A DNA stretch of 64,000 nucleotides, taken from Pseudorhizobium flavum. GTDB taxonomy: Bacteria > Pseudomonadota > Alphaproteobacteria > Rhizobiales > Rhizobiaceae. The notes below the pieces were generated by a model. That model made no database searches. It was not told the origin of the DNA and saw nothing but the letters and a program-made list of their open reading frames with translations. This document shows, one piece after another, positions 45,928 to 56,277 of the stretch (within the stretch, counting starts at the first letter, position 1; the number at the start of each line of letters is the position of its first letter). The position numbers were made by a program, and so were the translations under genes. Location: assembly GCF_902502825.2 (NCBI RefSeq), contig NZ_LR723670.1, forward strand, positions 2,232,001-2,296,000, given 5' to 3'.

Positions 45928-48823
45928 CCCGTGCCGACGCCATTAACCGGATCTGACTTGCTAGCGTCTCATAGTCATAGGGCTTGGTGATGAGCGCGGT
46001 GTTTTCGAGACCGTCCATTTCCGACACCTTGCGGTCCCCCGTTGCGAATATGACCGGCAGTGTCGGCAAGCGCTGCCTGACCTCCCGCACCAGTTCAACG
46101 CCGCTCATGTCGGGCAGGTGAACATCGGCGACCAGAACATCGATCGGTTGATCGGCCGCAGCGGCGATCGCTTCGGCTGCCGTACCTGCCTCGATGACGC
46201 TCATGCCCGCATCCTGCAGGAAGTCCGCGGTCGAAATGCGAATTAGCGCCTCGTCCTCGCACAGAAGAACGTTGATCGGAGCATCCTTTGCGGCGGGATT
46301 GGGTTCCGGCACTTGGTTGCGCAAAGCACCTTCTTCCCGACCCTGCTCGATCGCCTGCCTCAGCTTCCTGGCGAGAGCCTCGCGCGTATAGGGCTTGCTC
46401 AACAGATTGACCCCGGGATCGAGCCTCCCACCATGAACGATGGAATTCTCGGTATATCCGGAAGTAAAGAGCACACCGAGCATCGGCAGGCGCTCTTTCG
46501 CCTTGCGAGCGAGATCGCGGCTCTTGAGGCGGCCCGGCATCACCACGTCCGTGAACAAGAGATCGATCGCCACTCCACTCTCGACGATTGCCAGTGCGCT
46601 GTCCGCGTCCTTGGCACGAAGCACCTTGTAGCCGAGTTCGGTCAGCAGCCCGACCGCGACCTCGCGTACCGCCTCGTCATCCTCCACGACAAGCACGGTT
46701 TCCGTCCCGCCGGTGACGGGACCGACGAGGCTGTCGGCAACGACATCCTCTGCCTCCAGCGATCGAGGAAGATAGATCCGCACCGTGGTTCCGTTGCCTG
46801 GCTCGCTGTAGATCTTGATGTGCCCGTCGGATTGCTTGACGAAGCCATAGACCATGGAGAGGCCGAGCCCGGTGCCCTTGCCGTCGGGCTTGGTCGTGAA
46901 GAAGGGATCGAATACCTTTTCCAGGATATCCGGCGTCATGCCGCACCCGGTGTCGCTGACGGCAAGCATCACATATTGCCCCGGCTTCACGTCATAGGCG
47001 TTACGCGCATACTCGTCATCGAGAAAGGCATTGCCCAGTTCGATTGTCAGCTTGCCCTCTCCATCCATCGCGTCCCGGGCGTTGATTGCGAGGTTGAGAA
47101 GGGCGTTCTCGACATTGCTCGGATCCACCAGCGTGTTCCACAGGCCGCCACCGACAATGGTGTCGATCTCTATCGCCTCCCCGAGGCTCCGCCGCAGCAG
47201 CTGATCCGTCTCGCGGATCAGGCGCGAGAGATTGATGACCTTCGGCTCGAGCGGTTGCCGGCGTCCGAAGGAGAGCAACTGAGACGCGAGCCGCGCGCCA
47301 CGGGCGGCACCCGCCAGGGCACCTGAGACCCGTCTTTCTGCAACCTCGTTTCCGGCAAGGTCGCGGCCGAGGAGCTGGAGATTGCCGGTGATGACCTGCA
47401 GCAAATTGTTGAAGTCATGGGCGATGCCCCCGGCGAGGTTGCCGATCGCCTCCATCTTCTGGCTCTGCCGCAACGCCTCCTGCGTGCGTTCGAGTTCCTG
47501 CGTACGCGCTTCGATAGTCTGACCAAGCGATTCCGCCAGATATTCGAGGTGAGACTCAGTCTGCTTCTGTTCCTCGATGTCGGTATTGGTCGCCACCCAG
47601 AGGATGATGTCGCCGTCGCTGTTGGTCAGCGGCGCGGCACGGCTGATGAACCACCTGTAGACGCCGTCATTGCGGCGCAGTCGCAACTCCACTTCAAGGA
47701 GCTTGCCGGTGCGCAGACACTGCTGCCATTCACGCGAGACTCGCTCGGCATCGTCGGGATGGACCATGGCGGATCGGTTATTGGCATCGAAATGCAGCTT
47801 CTGCATCCCGCTGTAGCGGTAGACCTGGTCGTTGCACCACTCCACCTCGCCGTTCGGTCTCGCCGTCCAGACCTGGTTGGGGAGCGATTGCGCAAGCGTT
47901 CGGAAACGGTTCTCGTTTTCCTTGGCCGTCTCCTGAGCCAGTCTCAGGGCGGTGACGTCGTGTCCCTGAACGAATATGCCAGACACTTTGCCGTCAGCAT
48001 CTCGGATCGGCTGGTAGACAAAATCGAGATAGCGCTCCTGCGGGCCAAGCGCACCCCGATCCAGCACGACACGTGCAGCGTTGGCGGCGTAAGGTTCCCC
48101 CGTCGTATAGACCTGGTCGAGCAGTTCGTAGAAGCCCTGCCCGCTGATGTCCGGAAGCGCATCCCGCACGGCCTTGCCGATCAGGTCCTCCCGACCGACC
48201 AGTTCTCGATAGGAGCGATTGGCGATCGTAAAGATGTGCTCCGGTTCACGCAGCACTGCCATGAATCCCGGCGCCTGCTCGAACAGCTTGCGGAGGTACT
48301 CCCGCTCCTCCCCCAGAATACGGTTCTGCCCCTGAACCGCATCCACCCGGCGCAGCAGGTCGGTCTGCATCTTCCAGTCTTCGGCAGCACTCGCTCCCTG
48401 ACGCAGTGTATGCAGTTCCGTCACGTCGACCGTGTGCTGGAGAATAAAGCTTACCCTGCCCTCGGCATCCTTGATCGGCGTGTGAGTGGCACTCCAATAC
48501 CGGTTCTGCATCAGCCCGTCGGGGCCCGCAATGGGATAGGGAATCATGGGAAGATGGTCGACCTCCCCTGTCGCAAGGACCCTTGCGAAGGAATCGCGCA
48601 ACATCTTCCCATGCCCGGAATTCGGGTCACTGGGAAACACGTCAAACATTATGTGCCCGATTATCTCGCTCTCGGACCGCGCGGTTGCCGCCAAATACGC
48701 GTTATTCGCACCGACCATGCGCAGATCCCGGTCCAGGAGGACATAGGGATTGGGAGAGAGATTGAACAACTCGTTCAAATCAAAATTCGATAGGCCAGTC
48801 CGCCGAAACATACCCATTCCCAT
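45905..48823 (-). CDS. Hybrid sensor histidine kinase with PAS domains and two receiver domains
   Basis: This 972-residue cytoplasmic kinase has no clear membrane helix. Three PAS modules occupy about residues 15-135, 175-300 and 305-435. HisKA follows, with the phospho-acceptor in [21 protein letters not shown] (about residue 467). The HATPase_c domain has [40 protein letters not shown]1 has [10 protein letters not shown] (Asp near 758) and REC2 has [10 protein letters not shown] (Asp near 900). No response regulator gene is adjacent. Redox, light or flavin signals are possible but not shown. ATGs at 48817 and 48811 are alternative starts. Confidence 0.9.
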   Translation of the reverse strand: MGMGMFRRTGLSNFDLNELFNLSPNPYVLLDRDLRMVGANNAYLAATARSESEIIGHIMFDVFPSDPNSGHGKMLRDSFARVLATGEVDHLPMIPYPIAGPDGLMQNRYWSATHTPIKDAEGRVSFILQHTVDVTELHTLRQGASAAEDWKMQTDLLRRVDAVQGQNRILGEEREYLRKLFEQAPGFMAVLREPEHIFTIANRSYRELVGREDLIGKAVRDALPDISGQGFYELLDQVYTTGEPYAANAARVVLDRGALGPQERYLDFVYQPIRDADGKVSGIFVQGHDVTALRLAQETAKENENRFRTLAQSLPNQVWTARPNGEVEWCNDQVYRYSGMQKLHFDANNRSAMVHPDDAERVSREWQQCLRTGKLLEVELRLRRNDGVYRWFISRAAPLTNSDGDIILWVATNTDIEEQKQTESHLEYLAESLGQTIEARTQELERTQEALRQSQKMEAIGNLAGGIAHDFNNLLQVITGNLQLLGRDLAGNEVAERRVSGALAGAARGARLASQLLSFGRRQPLEPKVINLSRLIRETDQLLRRSLGEAIEIDTIVGGGLWNTLVDPSNVENALLNLAINARDAMDGEGKLTIELGNAFLDDEYARNAYDVKPGQYVMLAVSDTGCGMTPDILEKVFDPFFTTKPDGKGTGLGLSMVYGFVKQSDGHIKIYSEPGNGTTVRIYLPRSLEAEDVVADSLVGPVTGGTETVLVVEDDEAVREVAVGLLTELGYKVLRAKDADSALAIVESGVAIDLLFTDVVMPGRLKSRDLARKAKERLPMLGVLFTSGYTENSIVHGGRLDPGVNLLSKPYTREALARKLRQAIEQGREEGALRNQVPEPNPAAKDAPINVLLCEDEALIRISTADFLQDAGMSVIEAGTAAEAIAAAADQPIDVLVADVHLPDMSGVELVREVRQRLPTLPVIFATGDRKVSEMDGLENTALITKPYDYETLASQIRLMASARANRRPLP

Positions 48824-49159
48824 GCCAGATTACGTACTGGTTATATAGCTTCCGCCGGGGATGACAATTGCGGTGCCAACCATGGCTAAGCTGCCGATTC
48901 ATTCGAGCGGGAAAATCTTAAAATCGTCTGCTCGCGATCTTGAAGAAAATCAGGCTTTATCCGATATTTTCAGGCAGTTTGGGTCCGCAGGCGATAGGTT
49001 CGGGTTGGGCAGCCCGCAGCTCAACGTTGCTCAAGAGTGTCCTCCTGTTAGTGAAGGAACGCCCCGACCACCACCGACTGGAACCACTGCACAGCAATCC
49101 AGCAGGAAGACAATCCGGTTACCTGCTGACATAGAAGCTTGATGATCCGAGGAGGAGAG
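48824..49159. other. Intergenic region between the hybrid kinase and DUF982 genes
   Basis: This 336-base gap holds the kinase promoter on one strand and the DUF982 gene promoter on the other. A 93-codon reading frame inside it has no ribosome-binding site and odd composition and is not called. No clear promoter, operator or RNA gene was recognised. Confidence 0.4.
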
Positions 49160-49462
49160 ATGCGTGACCTTTGTTTTCTTGCCCCTGTACCGATTGTCGT
49201 CGGCCTCGGCTACCCCGCCCAGATCGAGAGTGTGCTCGCCGCCACAGCGTTCCTGAACGATCGCCCGTCCTGGCAAAGGGACCGCCTGTATTCACTTGCC
49301 CTGAAGGCCTGTCGTGCCGCTCTGGCCGGTGAGATCGAGGCTGAAACCGCGCGAACGGCCTTCACGGCCTTTGCGCGCAGACATGGACTGCTCGCCTACG
49401 AAGACGATCACCTGCCCGCAATCCTGACCGACGCACCGGCAGACGCGAGACAGCCCGTCTGA
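49160..49462 (+). CDS. DUF982-family protein (first copy)
   Basis: This 100-residue protein starts at an ATG behind GAGGAGGAGAG, a strong ribosome-binding site. The DUF982 pattern is visible: APVPIVVGLGYPAQIESVLAATAFLNDRPSW followed by ALKACRAALAGEIEAETARTAFTAFARRHGLL. DUF982 proteins are small, cytoplasmic and common in multiple copies in Rhizobiales. Their function is unknown. Another copy lies at 52731. Confidence 0.75.
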   Translation: MRDLCFLAPVPIVVGLGYPAQIESVLAATAFLNDRPSWQRDRLYSLALKACRAALAGEIEAETARTAFTAFARRHGLLAYEDDHLPAILTDAPADARQPV

Positions 49463-49491
49463 TCCCTGGGCCGCTGGAGCGGTCCCTCCGT

Positions 49492-49764
49492 TCAATGCAG
49501 CTTGAACTCGCCGTCGATCTGTCTCCACTCCTGAGGTCCGATGAGCTGCTTATGAGTGTAGCGGATCGAATGAAGCGGCCCTTCCAGATTGCTCTCCCAG
49601 AAATCGAGGAACTTGCGCATCTCGGGGAACTCGGGCGCCAGGTCGTAGTCCTGCCAGACATATGTCTGCAGCACTGAGCCGAAATCCGGCAGGCGATAGA
49701 GGATGTGGGCGGTGGTGAGGCCGTAACCGTTCAGCTGGTATTCCAGATCAGACGAAAATCGCAT
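49492..49764 (-). CDS. usg: Usg-family protein
   Basis: This 90-residue protein matches the Usg family by LTTAHILYRLPDFGSVLQTYVWQDYDLAPEFPEMRKFLDFWESNLEGPLHSIRYTHKQLI. The family is found in alphaproteobacteria and is historically named for a gene near tryptophan biosynthesis, but no trp genes are seen here and function is unknown. It has a GGAGATGAAGA ribosome-binding site. It lies convergent to the DUF982 gene and divergent from groES. Confidence 0.85.
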   Translation of the reverse strand: MRFSSDLEYQLNGYGLTTAHILYRLPDFGSVLQTYVWQDYDLAPEFPEMRKFLDFWESNLEGPLHSIRYTHKQLIGPQEWRQIDGEFKLH

Positions 49765-49830
49765 TCTTCATCTCCGTTACAACTGCATGACAGGCTGCCG
49801 CAAATGGGCCGTCCGATCAACAGAAACTTT

Positions 49831-49855
49831 AACTGCCAGATGGAATAGACGTTCC
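49831..49855 (-). promoter_or_regulatory. Candidate EcfG-type promoter of usg
   Basis: On the minus strand GGAAC-N17-GTT lies about 67-90 bases before the usg start, with A before the GTT instead of C. It shares its edge with the divergent groESL promoter. Confidence 0.37.
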
Positions 49856-49883
49856 TTTACATGGTGTTAGCAGCCGCTATTAC
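49856..49883 (+). promoter_or_regulatory. Sigma70-like promoter of groES, overlapped by CIRCE
   Basis: TTTACA, a 16-base spacer, then TATTAC resemble the -35 and -10 hexamers (5 of 6 and 4 of 6). The CIRCE operator spans the spacer, the -10 and the probable start of transcription, as expected for HrcA repression. Confidence 0.55.
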
Positions 49884-49893
49884 CGAGTGCTGA
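49867..49893. promoter_or_regulatory. CIRCE operator (HrcA site) upstream of groESL
   Basis: TTAGCAGCC-N9-GAGTGCTGA matches CIRCE (TTAGCACTC-N9-GAGTGCTAA) at 15 of 18 bases with the exact nine-base spacer. This predicts HrcA control of groES-groEL. Confidence 0.85.
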
Positions 49894-49908
49894 TTTTTTT
49901 ATTGAAGC

Positions 49909-49939
49909 CTCTTGAATCGACAAAAATGCCCAACCAAAT
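49909..49939 (+). promoter_or_regulatory. RpoH (sigma32)-type promoter of groESL
   Basis: CTCTTGAA, a 17-base spacer and CCAAAT fully match the Sinorhizobium RpoH1 consensus CNCTTGAA-N17-CCANAT. It is the second, downstream groESL promoter. The leader to groES would be about 95 bases. Confidence 0.75.
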
Positions 49940-50042
49940 CGATTGCCGCCGATTGCTACAGCAGAGGATCGGCACTTGTCCGGATTGGTCATCCGGTCCG
50001 GCAGGGGGAAATTGATCATCATTGTTTGTCCAGGAGGAAAAC

Positions 50043-50357
50043 ATGACGTTCCGACCGCTTCATGATCGCATTCTCGTCCGCCGCGTCGACTCGGAAGAGA
50101 AGACCAAGGGCGGCATCATCATACCCGACACCGCGAAGGAAAAGCCCCAGGAAGGGGAAGTTATCGCCGTCGGCCCAGGCGCCCGCAATGAGCAGGGCCA
50201 GATCCAGGCGCTCGACGTTAAGGTCGGCGACCGCATCCTGTTCGGGAAATGGTCCGGCACCGAGATCAAGATTGACGGCGAAGACCTTCTGATCATGAAG
50301 GAAAGCGACGTGATGGGCGTGATCGAGGCCCGGGTGGCCGAGAAGAAGGCCGCCTGA
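50043..50357 (+). CDS. groES: Co-chaperonin GroES
   Basis: This 104-residue GroES caps the GroEL ring. Seen are [12 protein letters not shown] at the start, the mobile loop [22 protein letters not shown] and the roof region [10 protein letters not shown]. The ATG at 50043 has CAGGAGG seven bases before it; a TTG start 21 bases upstream would add seven residues and is unlikely. It precedes groEL by 48 bases, and CIRCE plus RpoH promoters control both. Confidence 0.97.
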   Translation: MTFRPLHDRILVRRVDSEEKTKGGIIIPDTAKEKPQEGEVIAVGPGARNEQGQIQALDVKVGDRILFGKWSGTEIKIDGEDLLIMKESDVMGVIEARVAEKKAA

Positions 50358-50402
50358 GTGCGCCGCAGTTTCAGTCATAACCAGCTGCCTATAGAGGAGT
50401 GA

Positions 50403-52031
<1,629 letters not shown>

Positions 52032-52044
52032 TCTGTCTACAGGA

Positions 52045-52071
52045 CAGCCCGGCCTCGCAAGGGCCGGGCTG
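52045..52071 (+). terminator. Probable terminator of groESL
   Basis: Ten-base perfect stem CAGCCCGGCC / GGCCGGGCTG with a seven-base loop lies 13 bases past the groEL stop. The following T-tract is poor. Confidence 0.65.
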
Positions 52072-52099
52072 CTCTCCATCTAGATCTTGCAGTCTTCTC

Positions 52100-52465
52100 T
52101 CAGAGCGGCAGGGCGACCGCCTCCGTCGAAGGAGCCGTGCCACTGTACGTGCTGGCGTCCGCAGCGACGTCGGGGTCCTCATCACTGCTGAGTTCCTCCG
52201 CCTCTTCGACGACGGCTTCCTCCCCTGTACCGTCAGTGGCCACGTCGTCGCCCTCTGCCGTCTCGCCGGCCTCGCCTTCCTCCGTGACCGCTTCATCCTC
52301 TTCAGGAGGGTTGGCTACGATGGCCGCCTGAAGCTCAAGAGCTTGACGCACCTCGTCGATCTTACCGACTGTCGTGCCTACGCCCAGAACTTCCTTTGAC
52401 CACGGCACGGCTTCCGGACTCAGGGTCCCGCTCTTGATAGCCGCGGCAAGTGCTGCGTCGCCCAA
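52100..52465 (-). CDS. Acidic hypothetical protein, possibly a 5'-truncated remnant
   Basis: This 121-codon frame has a plausible N-terminus (AIKSGTLSPEAVPWSKEVLGVGTTVGKIDEVRQALELQAAI) and a very acidic Glu/Asp/Ala tail, with a stop codon at a normal place. The only in-frame start is TTG without a ribosome-binding site. A better ATG with GGGGGACTGC upstream (52479) is out of frame by one, so the gene may be frameshifted or the start mis-set. I do not recognise the family. It may be real and damaged, or non-coding. Confidence 0.3.
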   Translation of the reverse strand: MGDAALAAAIKSGTLSPEAVPWSKEVLGVGTTVGKIDEVRQALELQAAIVANPPEEDEAVTEEGEAGETAEGDDVATDGTGEEAVVEEAEELSSDEDPDVAADASTYSGTAPSTEAVALPL

Positions 52466-52730
52466 CTCTGGATCATCATGCAGTCCCCCAGGTTTGGAGG
52501 CTGTAGGCTAAACTCTCGGAGACAGCTGTCGAGCGATGACTAGGTTCAGAGTGGAGTACTTATTTAAGGACACGCTACAATTCCACCCGGAGCAGGGTGC
52601 GTCAAAAAGATGGTGGGATCGAGTTGGGGTCGTGTTACACTTCACGCGCAGTGCAACTGCTGCAACTCCTGGACGTTCACTGGACGTCTTGGCCATCCGG
52701 CCGGAAGACCTGACATCATGGGAGGATGAA

Positions 52731-52952
52731 ATGCAGAATGTTCCTTGGCAAAGACCTGTGACAACCAGCGTCACCGCCGTCTCTAGCGCCTTTGAGGCGC
52801 TCGATCTCTTGGATCATCACTGGCCCAACATTAAGGGCCCCCGTTTCGTCAAGGCCCGGTATGCGTGCCTTGCCGCCCTGGATGGTCGGGAATCAGCGGA
52901 AGTGGCGCGCGAGACGTTTAAGGAAGCCGTTGCCGAGGCGCAGCTGAACTAG
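52731..52952 (+). CDS. DUF982-family protein (second copy, short)
   Basis: This 73-residue protein starts at an ATG behind GGGAGGATGAA. DUF982 features are seen: VPWQRPVTTSVTAVSSAFEALDLLDHHWPNIKGPRFVKARYACLAALDGRESAEVARETFKEAVAEA. The reading frame is open for 65 codons upstream, but those residues do not look like a protein. Function is unknown. It directly precedes the promoter of the glgE operon. Confidence 0.72.
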   Translation: MQNVPWQRPVTTSVTAVSSAFEALDLLDHHWPNIKGPRFVKARYACLAALDGRESAEVARETFKEAVAEAQLN

Positions 52953-52965
52953 GGCAGATTCGCAG

Positions 52966-52990
52966 GGAACAAGCCCGCGGCCTTGTCGTT
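52966..52990 (+). promoter_or_regulatory. EcfG-type (general stress response) promoter of the glgE operon
   Basis: GGAAC-N16-CGTT is an exact match to the alphaproteobacterial EcfG/RpoE2 consensus (GGAAC-N16/17-CGTT). It ends 32 bases before the glgE start, a normal spacing. Trehalose and alpha-glucan pathways are often part of this stress regulon. Confidence 0.65.
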
Positions 52991-53022
52991 AAGCTTTCAA
53001 AGCAAACGCCAAGGCCCCTGCG

Positions 53023-56000
53023 ATGAATTCTATTCCCACATTCAATGCTCCGGTCTCTCACCTTACACAGCCCCCTCGCATCTACTACGTCCATCCTCTT
53101 CTGCTGAAGGGATACGAAGCTTGGGATGAGGTTTTCGCTCATGCCAAGGCTCTGGGTTTCGATAGCGTCCTGACCGCTCCCTTGTTCCAGCGCGGCAGCA
53201 AGACGAGCATCTTCGTCTCAAGGACCTTCGATCAACTGGACGCCGACCTTGACCTCGGCGAAGAAGTTGATGACGGCCTGTCCCGTCTGTCGAAAATGGC
53301 GGCAGACCAAGGCCTCCGGCTCATGCTCGACCTCGTCATCGACCGGATTGCGCGCGAAGATCGCGGGACCGGCGATATAGCGGCTGATCCGCGGATCGGT
53401 CCCGATGCGAGCTGCAGCCAATCCGTTGACCTTTCCCCGAGCGAGACGACCTACAACTATCTTGAGGAATGGCGGAAACGGATCGGCACGCTCGTGGAGT
53501 GCGGGATCTCCGGCTTCCGCTGCCTCGGCATCGAGAGGGTTCCGGAGGAAGCATGGTCGTCACTGATCAAGGCGGCGCGGAACCATCGACAAGAGGTTTC
53601 ATTTTTCGCTTGGACCCCCGGCACCGGTTTTGAGCGGAGACGCGCCGTTAGCGACATAGGGATGGACGGCTGCTTCTCCTCCTTCGCATGGTGGAACCTG
53701 CAGGACGGCTGGCTCTCCGAAGAACATGAGGTCCAGCGTGGACTGGGCGTCCAGATCGCTTTTCCGGAAGCTCCCTACAGCAAGCGGCTCGCCCACGGGT
53801 CGGAAGGCTGCGAGGTCCTGCAGCGAAAGGCGTTGCGATCGTTGAAGCTTGCTGGCCACTTCGGCGGCGGCCTCATGCTTCCGATGGGTTTCGAATACGG
53901 CGTTTCCACACCGCTGGACCAGATGTTCGGTGATGGTTTGGGGCTCGCAGGTCTGAGGGATCAGTCAACCTATGACATCGGCGGTGAGATCCGCTCTGTC
54001 AACGACAGGCTCCGGCAGGAGCAGGGGCAGTTCCAGCAACGTCCTTTCACCCTGATCTCTGCAGCGAACACACAGGTCGTCGCTATCGTGCAGTCGAACC
54101 GTGAAGATCTACGGACCTCCGACAGGCTGCGGGTGGTCCTCGTCAACCGCGACCTGAGGCAGACGGCAGCCCCTCCCCTCAATGCTATCCACCAGATCGC
54201 GTCGTCATTCCTGCCACTGAAAGAGATCGAAGGCTCCTCCGGCCCAAGGTTGAAGCCGGCGGAAGTGCGCGTCCTGGAAGGTCGCGTCTCCAAGCCGATC
54301 CTCTCCGCGTCTTCACTCCCCGATCTGGCAGTGGCGGCGGCCGCACCGCGCCTGGCGATCGAGAAGATCACGCCCTCCGTGGATGAAGGCCGCTTCGTAG
54401 TGAAGCGGGTGGTCGGCGAGACCGTCCGGGTCGAGGCCGACATCTTCGGCGACGGCCACGATCCGCTGGCGGCCGTGCTCCTGTGGCGGCCGGCTGACGA
54501 GGATGACTGGCAGGAAGTCCGCATGCAACTGTTCGAGAACGATCGCTGGCGGGCCGAATTCACGCCACGGCGCATCGGCCGCCACGAATTCGCGATCGAA
54601 GCCTGGCGAAATCCCTTCGCCATCTTCCGCTACGAGTTCACCAAGAAGCACGACGCGCGGCTGGACCTTAAGCTGGAGATCCAGGAAGGGATCAACCTGA
54701 TCAAGGACGCCGTTGCTTCGGCGGAAGCAGCATTAAAGACCCGGCTGCAGAGACTTGTCGATGATCTGGACGAGGCCTCGGACGCGCAACGGATCGAGCT
54801 CCTGCTTGCACACGAGACGTCCGAACTCATGGCCAAGGCAGATCGCCGACCTTTCCGGCTCCGATCGCAGATCATCCCCCTCGACGCCGAGCGGCTCGGA
54901 GCCTCATTCGCCAGCTGGTACCAGATCTTCCCCCGGTCGCAGAGCGGTGATCCCAACCGGCATGGGACCTTTGATGACGTCATCAATCGCCTGCCAGCTA
55001 TCCGGGAGATGGGCTTCGACGTCCTCTATTTCCCACCGATCCACCCGATCGGCTCGACCAACCGCAAGGGACGCAACAACAGCCTGAAGGCGCTGCCGGG
55101 CGATCCCGGAAGCCCTTATGCGATCGGCTCGGAGGAAGGTGGCCACGACGCAATCCACCCCGAGCTTGGAACCTTCGAGGACTTCCGCCGCCTCGTTGCC
55201 GCAGCGCACGAGCATGGCCTCGAGATCGCCCTCGATCTGGCGATCCAGGCGTCCCCCGACCACCCGTGGTTGACGGAGCACCCAGGCTGGTTCGACTGGC
55301 GGCCGGACGGGACGATCCGTTACGCTGAGAACCCGCCCAAGAAGTACGAAGACATCGTCAATGTCGACTTCTATGCCAAGGACGCCGTTCCTGCGCTATG
55401 GCAGGAGCTTCGTGACCTCGTGCAAATGTGGGTGGACCAGGGCGTGAAGCTTTTCCGGGTCGACAACCCGCACACCAAGCCCTTCCCGTTTTGGGAATGG
55501 CTGATCGCCGACATCCGCTCCCGCCACCCGGACGTGATCTTCCTGTCGGAAGCCTTCACGAAGCCCAAGGTCATGTACCGGCTGGCGAAGATCGGATTTT
55601 CGCAATCCTACACCTATTTCACCTGGCGCAATGCCAAGTGGGAACTCGAGCAATATATGCGCGAGATCACCACCGAAGCTCCGAAGGACTTCTTCCGCCC
55701 GCACTTCTTCGTCAACACGCACGACATCAATCCCGACTTCCTCCAGAACGCGCCCCGCCCGGCTTACCTGATCCGGGCAGCTCTCGCGGCGACCCTTTCC
55801 GGGCTCTGGGGCGTCTATAACGGTTTCGAGCTTTGCGAAGGTCGACCAGATGCCAAGCGCAAGGAATATGCCGACAGCGAGAAGTACGAGATCCGGGCCT
55901 GGGACTGGGACCGGCCGGGCAACATCAAGCACGAGATCGGCCTCCTGAACCGCATCCGCAAGGAGAACCCGGCACTCCATTCGCATCTGGGCCTCACGCT

Positions 56001-56265
56001 TCTCACCGCCTGGAACGACAATGTCATGTTCTTCGAGAAGGCGAGCGCCGGCCGGGAAAACGTGCTGCTGATCGCGATCAGCCTCGATCCCTACAATGCC
56101 CAGGAAGCGGACGTCGAAATCCCGCTCTGGTCATGGAACCTGCCGGACCACGGATCACTTTCCATGGAGGACCTGATCTCGGGTCAGAAGTTCACCTGGA
56201 CCGGGAAAATGCAGCGGCTGCGGCTGGAGGCCGGAATGCCGTTCGCCATCTGGCGCGTGAGATAA
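53023..56265 (+). CDS. glgE: Maltosyltransferase GlgE with N-terminal degenerate GH13-like domain
   Basis: The 1080-residue product extends alpha-1,4-glucans with maltose 1-phosphate. The C-terminal 660 residues are a full GlgE: DUF3416-like domain (ITPSVDEGRFVVKRVVGETVRVEADIFGDGHDP), DVLYFPPIHPIG, KLFRVDNPHTKPF with the nucleophile Asp (about 816), FLSEAFTKPK with the acid Glu (about 842) and FFVNTHDINPDFL. The first 400 residues form a second amylase-like barrel in which the catalytic Asp is lost (GFRCLG near 165) and the Glu position reads FFAWTPG. Standard GlgE is about 660-700 residues, so this is a long rhizobial-type form. The ATG has AAGG upstream and follows an EcfG-type promoter. 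Confidence 0.9.
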   Translation: MNSIPTFNAPVSHLTQPPRIYYVHPLLLKGYEAWDEVFAHAKALGFDSVLTAPLFQRGSKTSIFVSRTFDQLDADLDLGEEVDDGLSRLSKMAADQGLRLMLDLVIDRIAREDRGTGDIAADPRIGPDASCSQSVDLSPSETTYNYLEEWRKRIGTLVECGISGFRCLGIERVPEEAWSSLIKAARNHRQEVSFFAWTPGTGFERRRAVSDIGMDGCFSSFAWWNLQDGWLSEEHEVQRGLGVQIAFPEAPYSKRLAHGSEGCEVLQRKALRSLKLAGHFGGGLMLPMGFEYGVSTPLDQMFGDGLGLAGLRDQSTYDIGGEIRSVNDRLRQEQGQFQQRPFTLISAANTQVVAIVQSNREDLRTSDRLRVVLVNRDLRQTAAPPLNAIHQIASSFLPLKEIEGSSGPRLKPAEVRVLEGRVSKPILSASSLPDLAVAAAAPRLAIEKITPSVDEGRFVVKRVVGETVRVEADIFGDGHDPLAAVLLWRPADEDDWQEVRMQLFENDRWRAEFTPRRIGRHEFAIEAWRNPFAIFRYEFTKKHDARLDLKLEIQEGINLIKDAVASAEAALKTRLQRLVDDLDEASDAQRIELLLAHETSELMAKADRRPFRLRSQIIPLDAERLGASFASWYQIFPRSQSGDPNRHGTFDDVINRLPAIREMGFDVLYFPPIHPIGSTNRKGRNNSLKALPGDPGSPYAIGSEEGGHDAIHPELGTFEDFRRLVAAAHEHGLEIALDLAIQASPDHPWLTEHPGWFDWRPDGTIRYAENPPKKYEDIVNVDFYAKDAVPALWQELRDLVQMWVDQGVKLFRVDNPHTKPFPFWEWLIADIRSRHPDVIFLSEAFTKPKVMYRLAKIGFSQSYTYFTWRNAKWELEQYMREITTEAPKDFFRPHFFVNTHDINPDFLQNAPRPAYLIRAALAATLSGLWGVYNGFELCEGRPDAKRKEYADSEKYEIRAWDWDRPGNIKHEIGLLNRIRKENPALHSHLGLTLLTAWNDNVMFFEKASAGRENVLLIAISLDPYNAQEADVEIPLWSWNLPDHGSLSMEDLISGQKFTWTGKMQRLRLEAGMPFAIWRVR

Positions 56266-56277
56266 GGGAGGTTACGA

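Noticed and set aside
48861..49142. A 93-residue frame before the DUF982 gene
   Set aside because: It has no ribosome-binding site and no recognisable protein character.
52536..52730. A longer N-terminus for the second DUF982 protein
   Set aside because: The extra 65 residues do not resemble a domain, while the internal ATG has a perfect ribosome-binding site.
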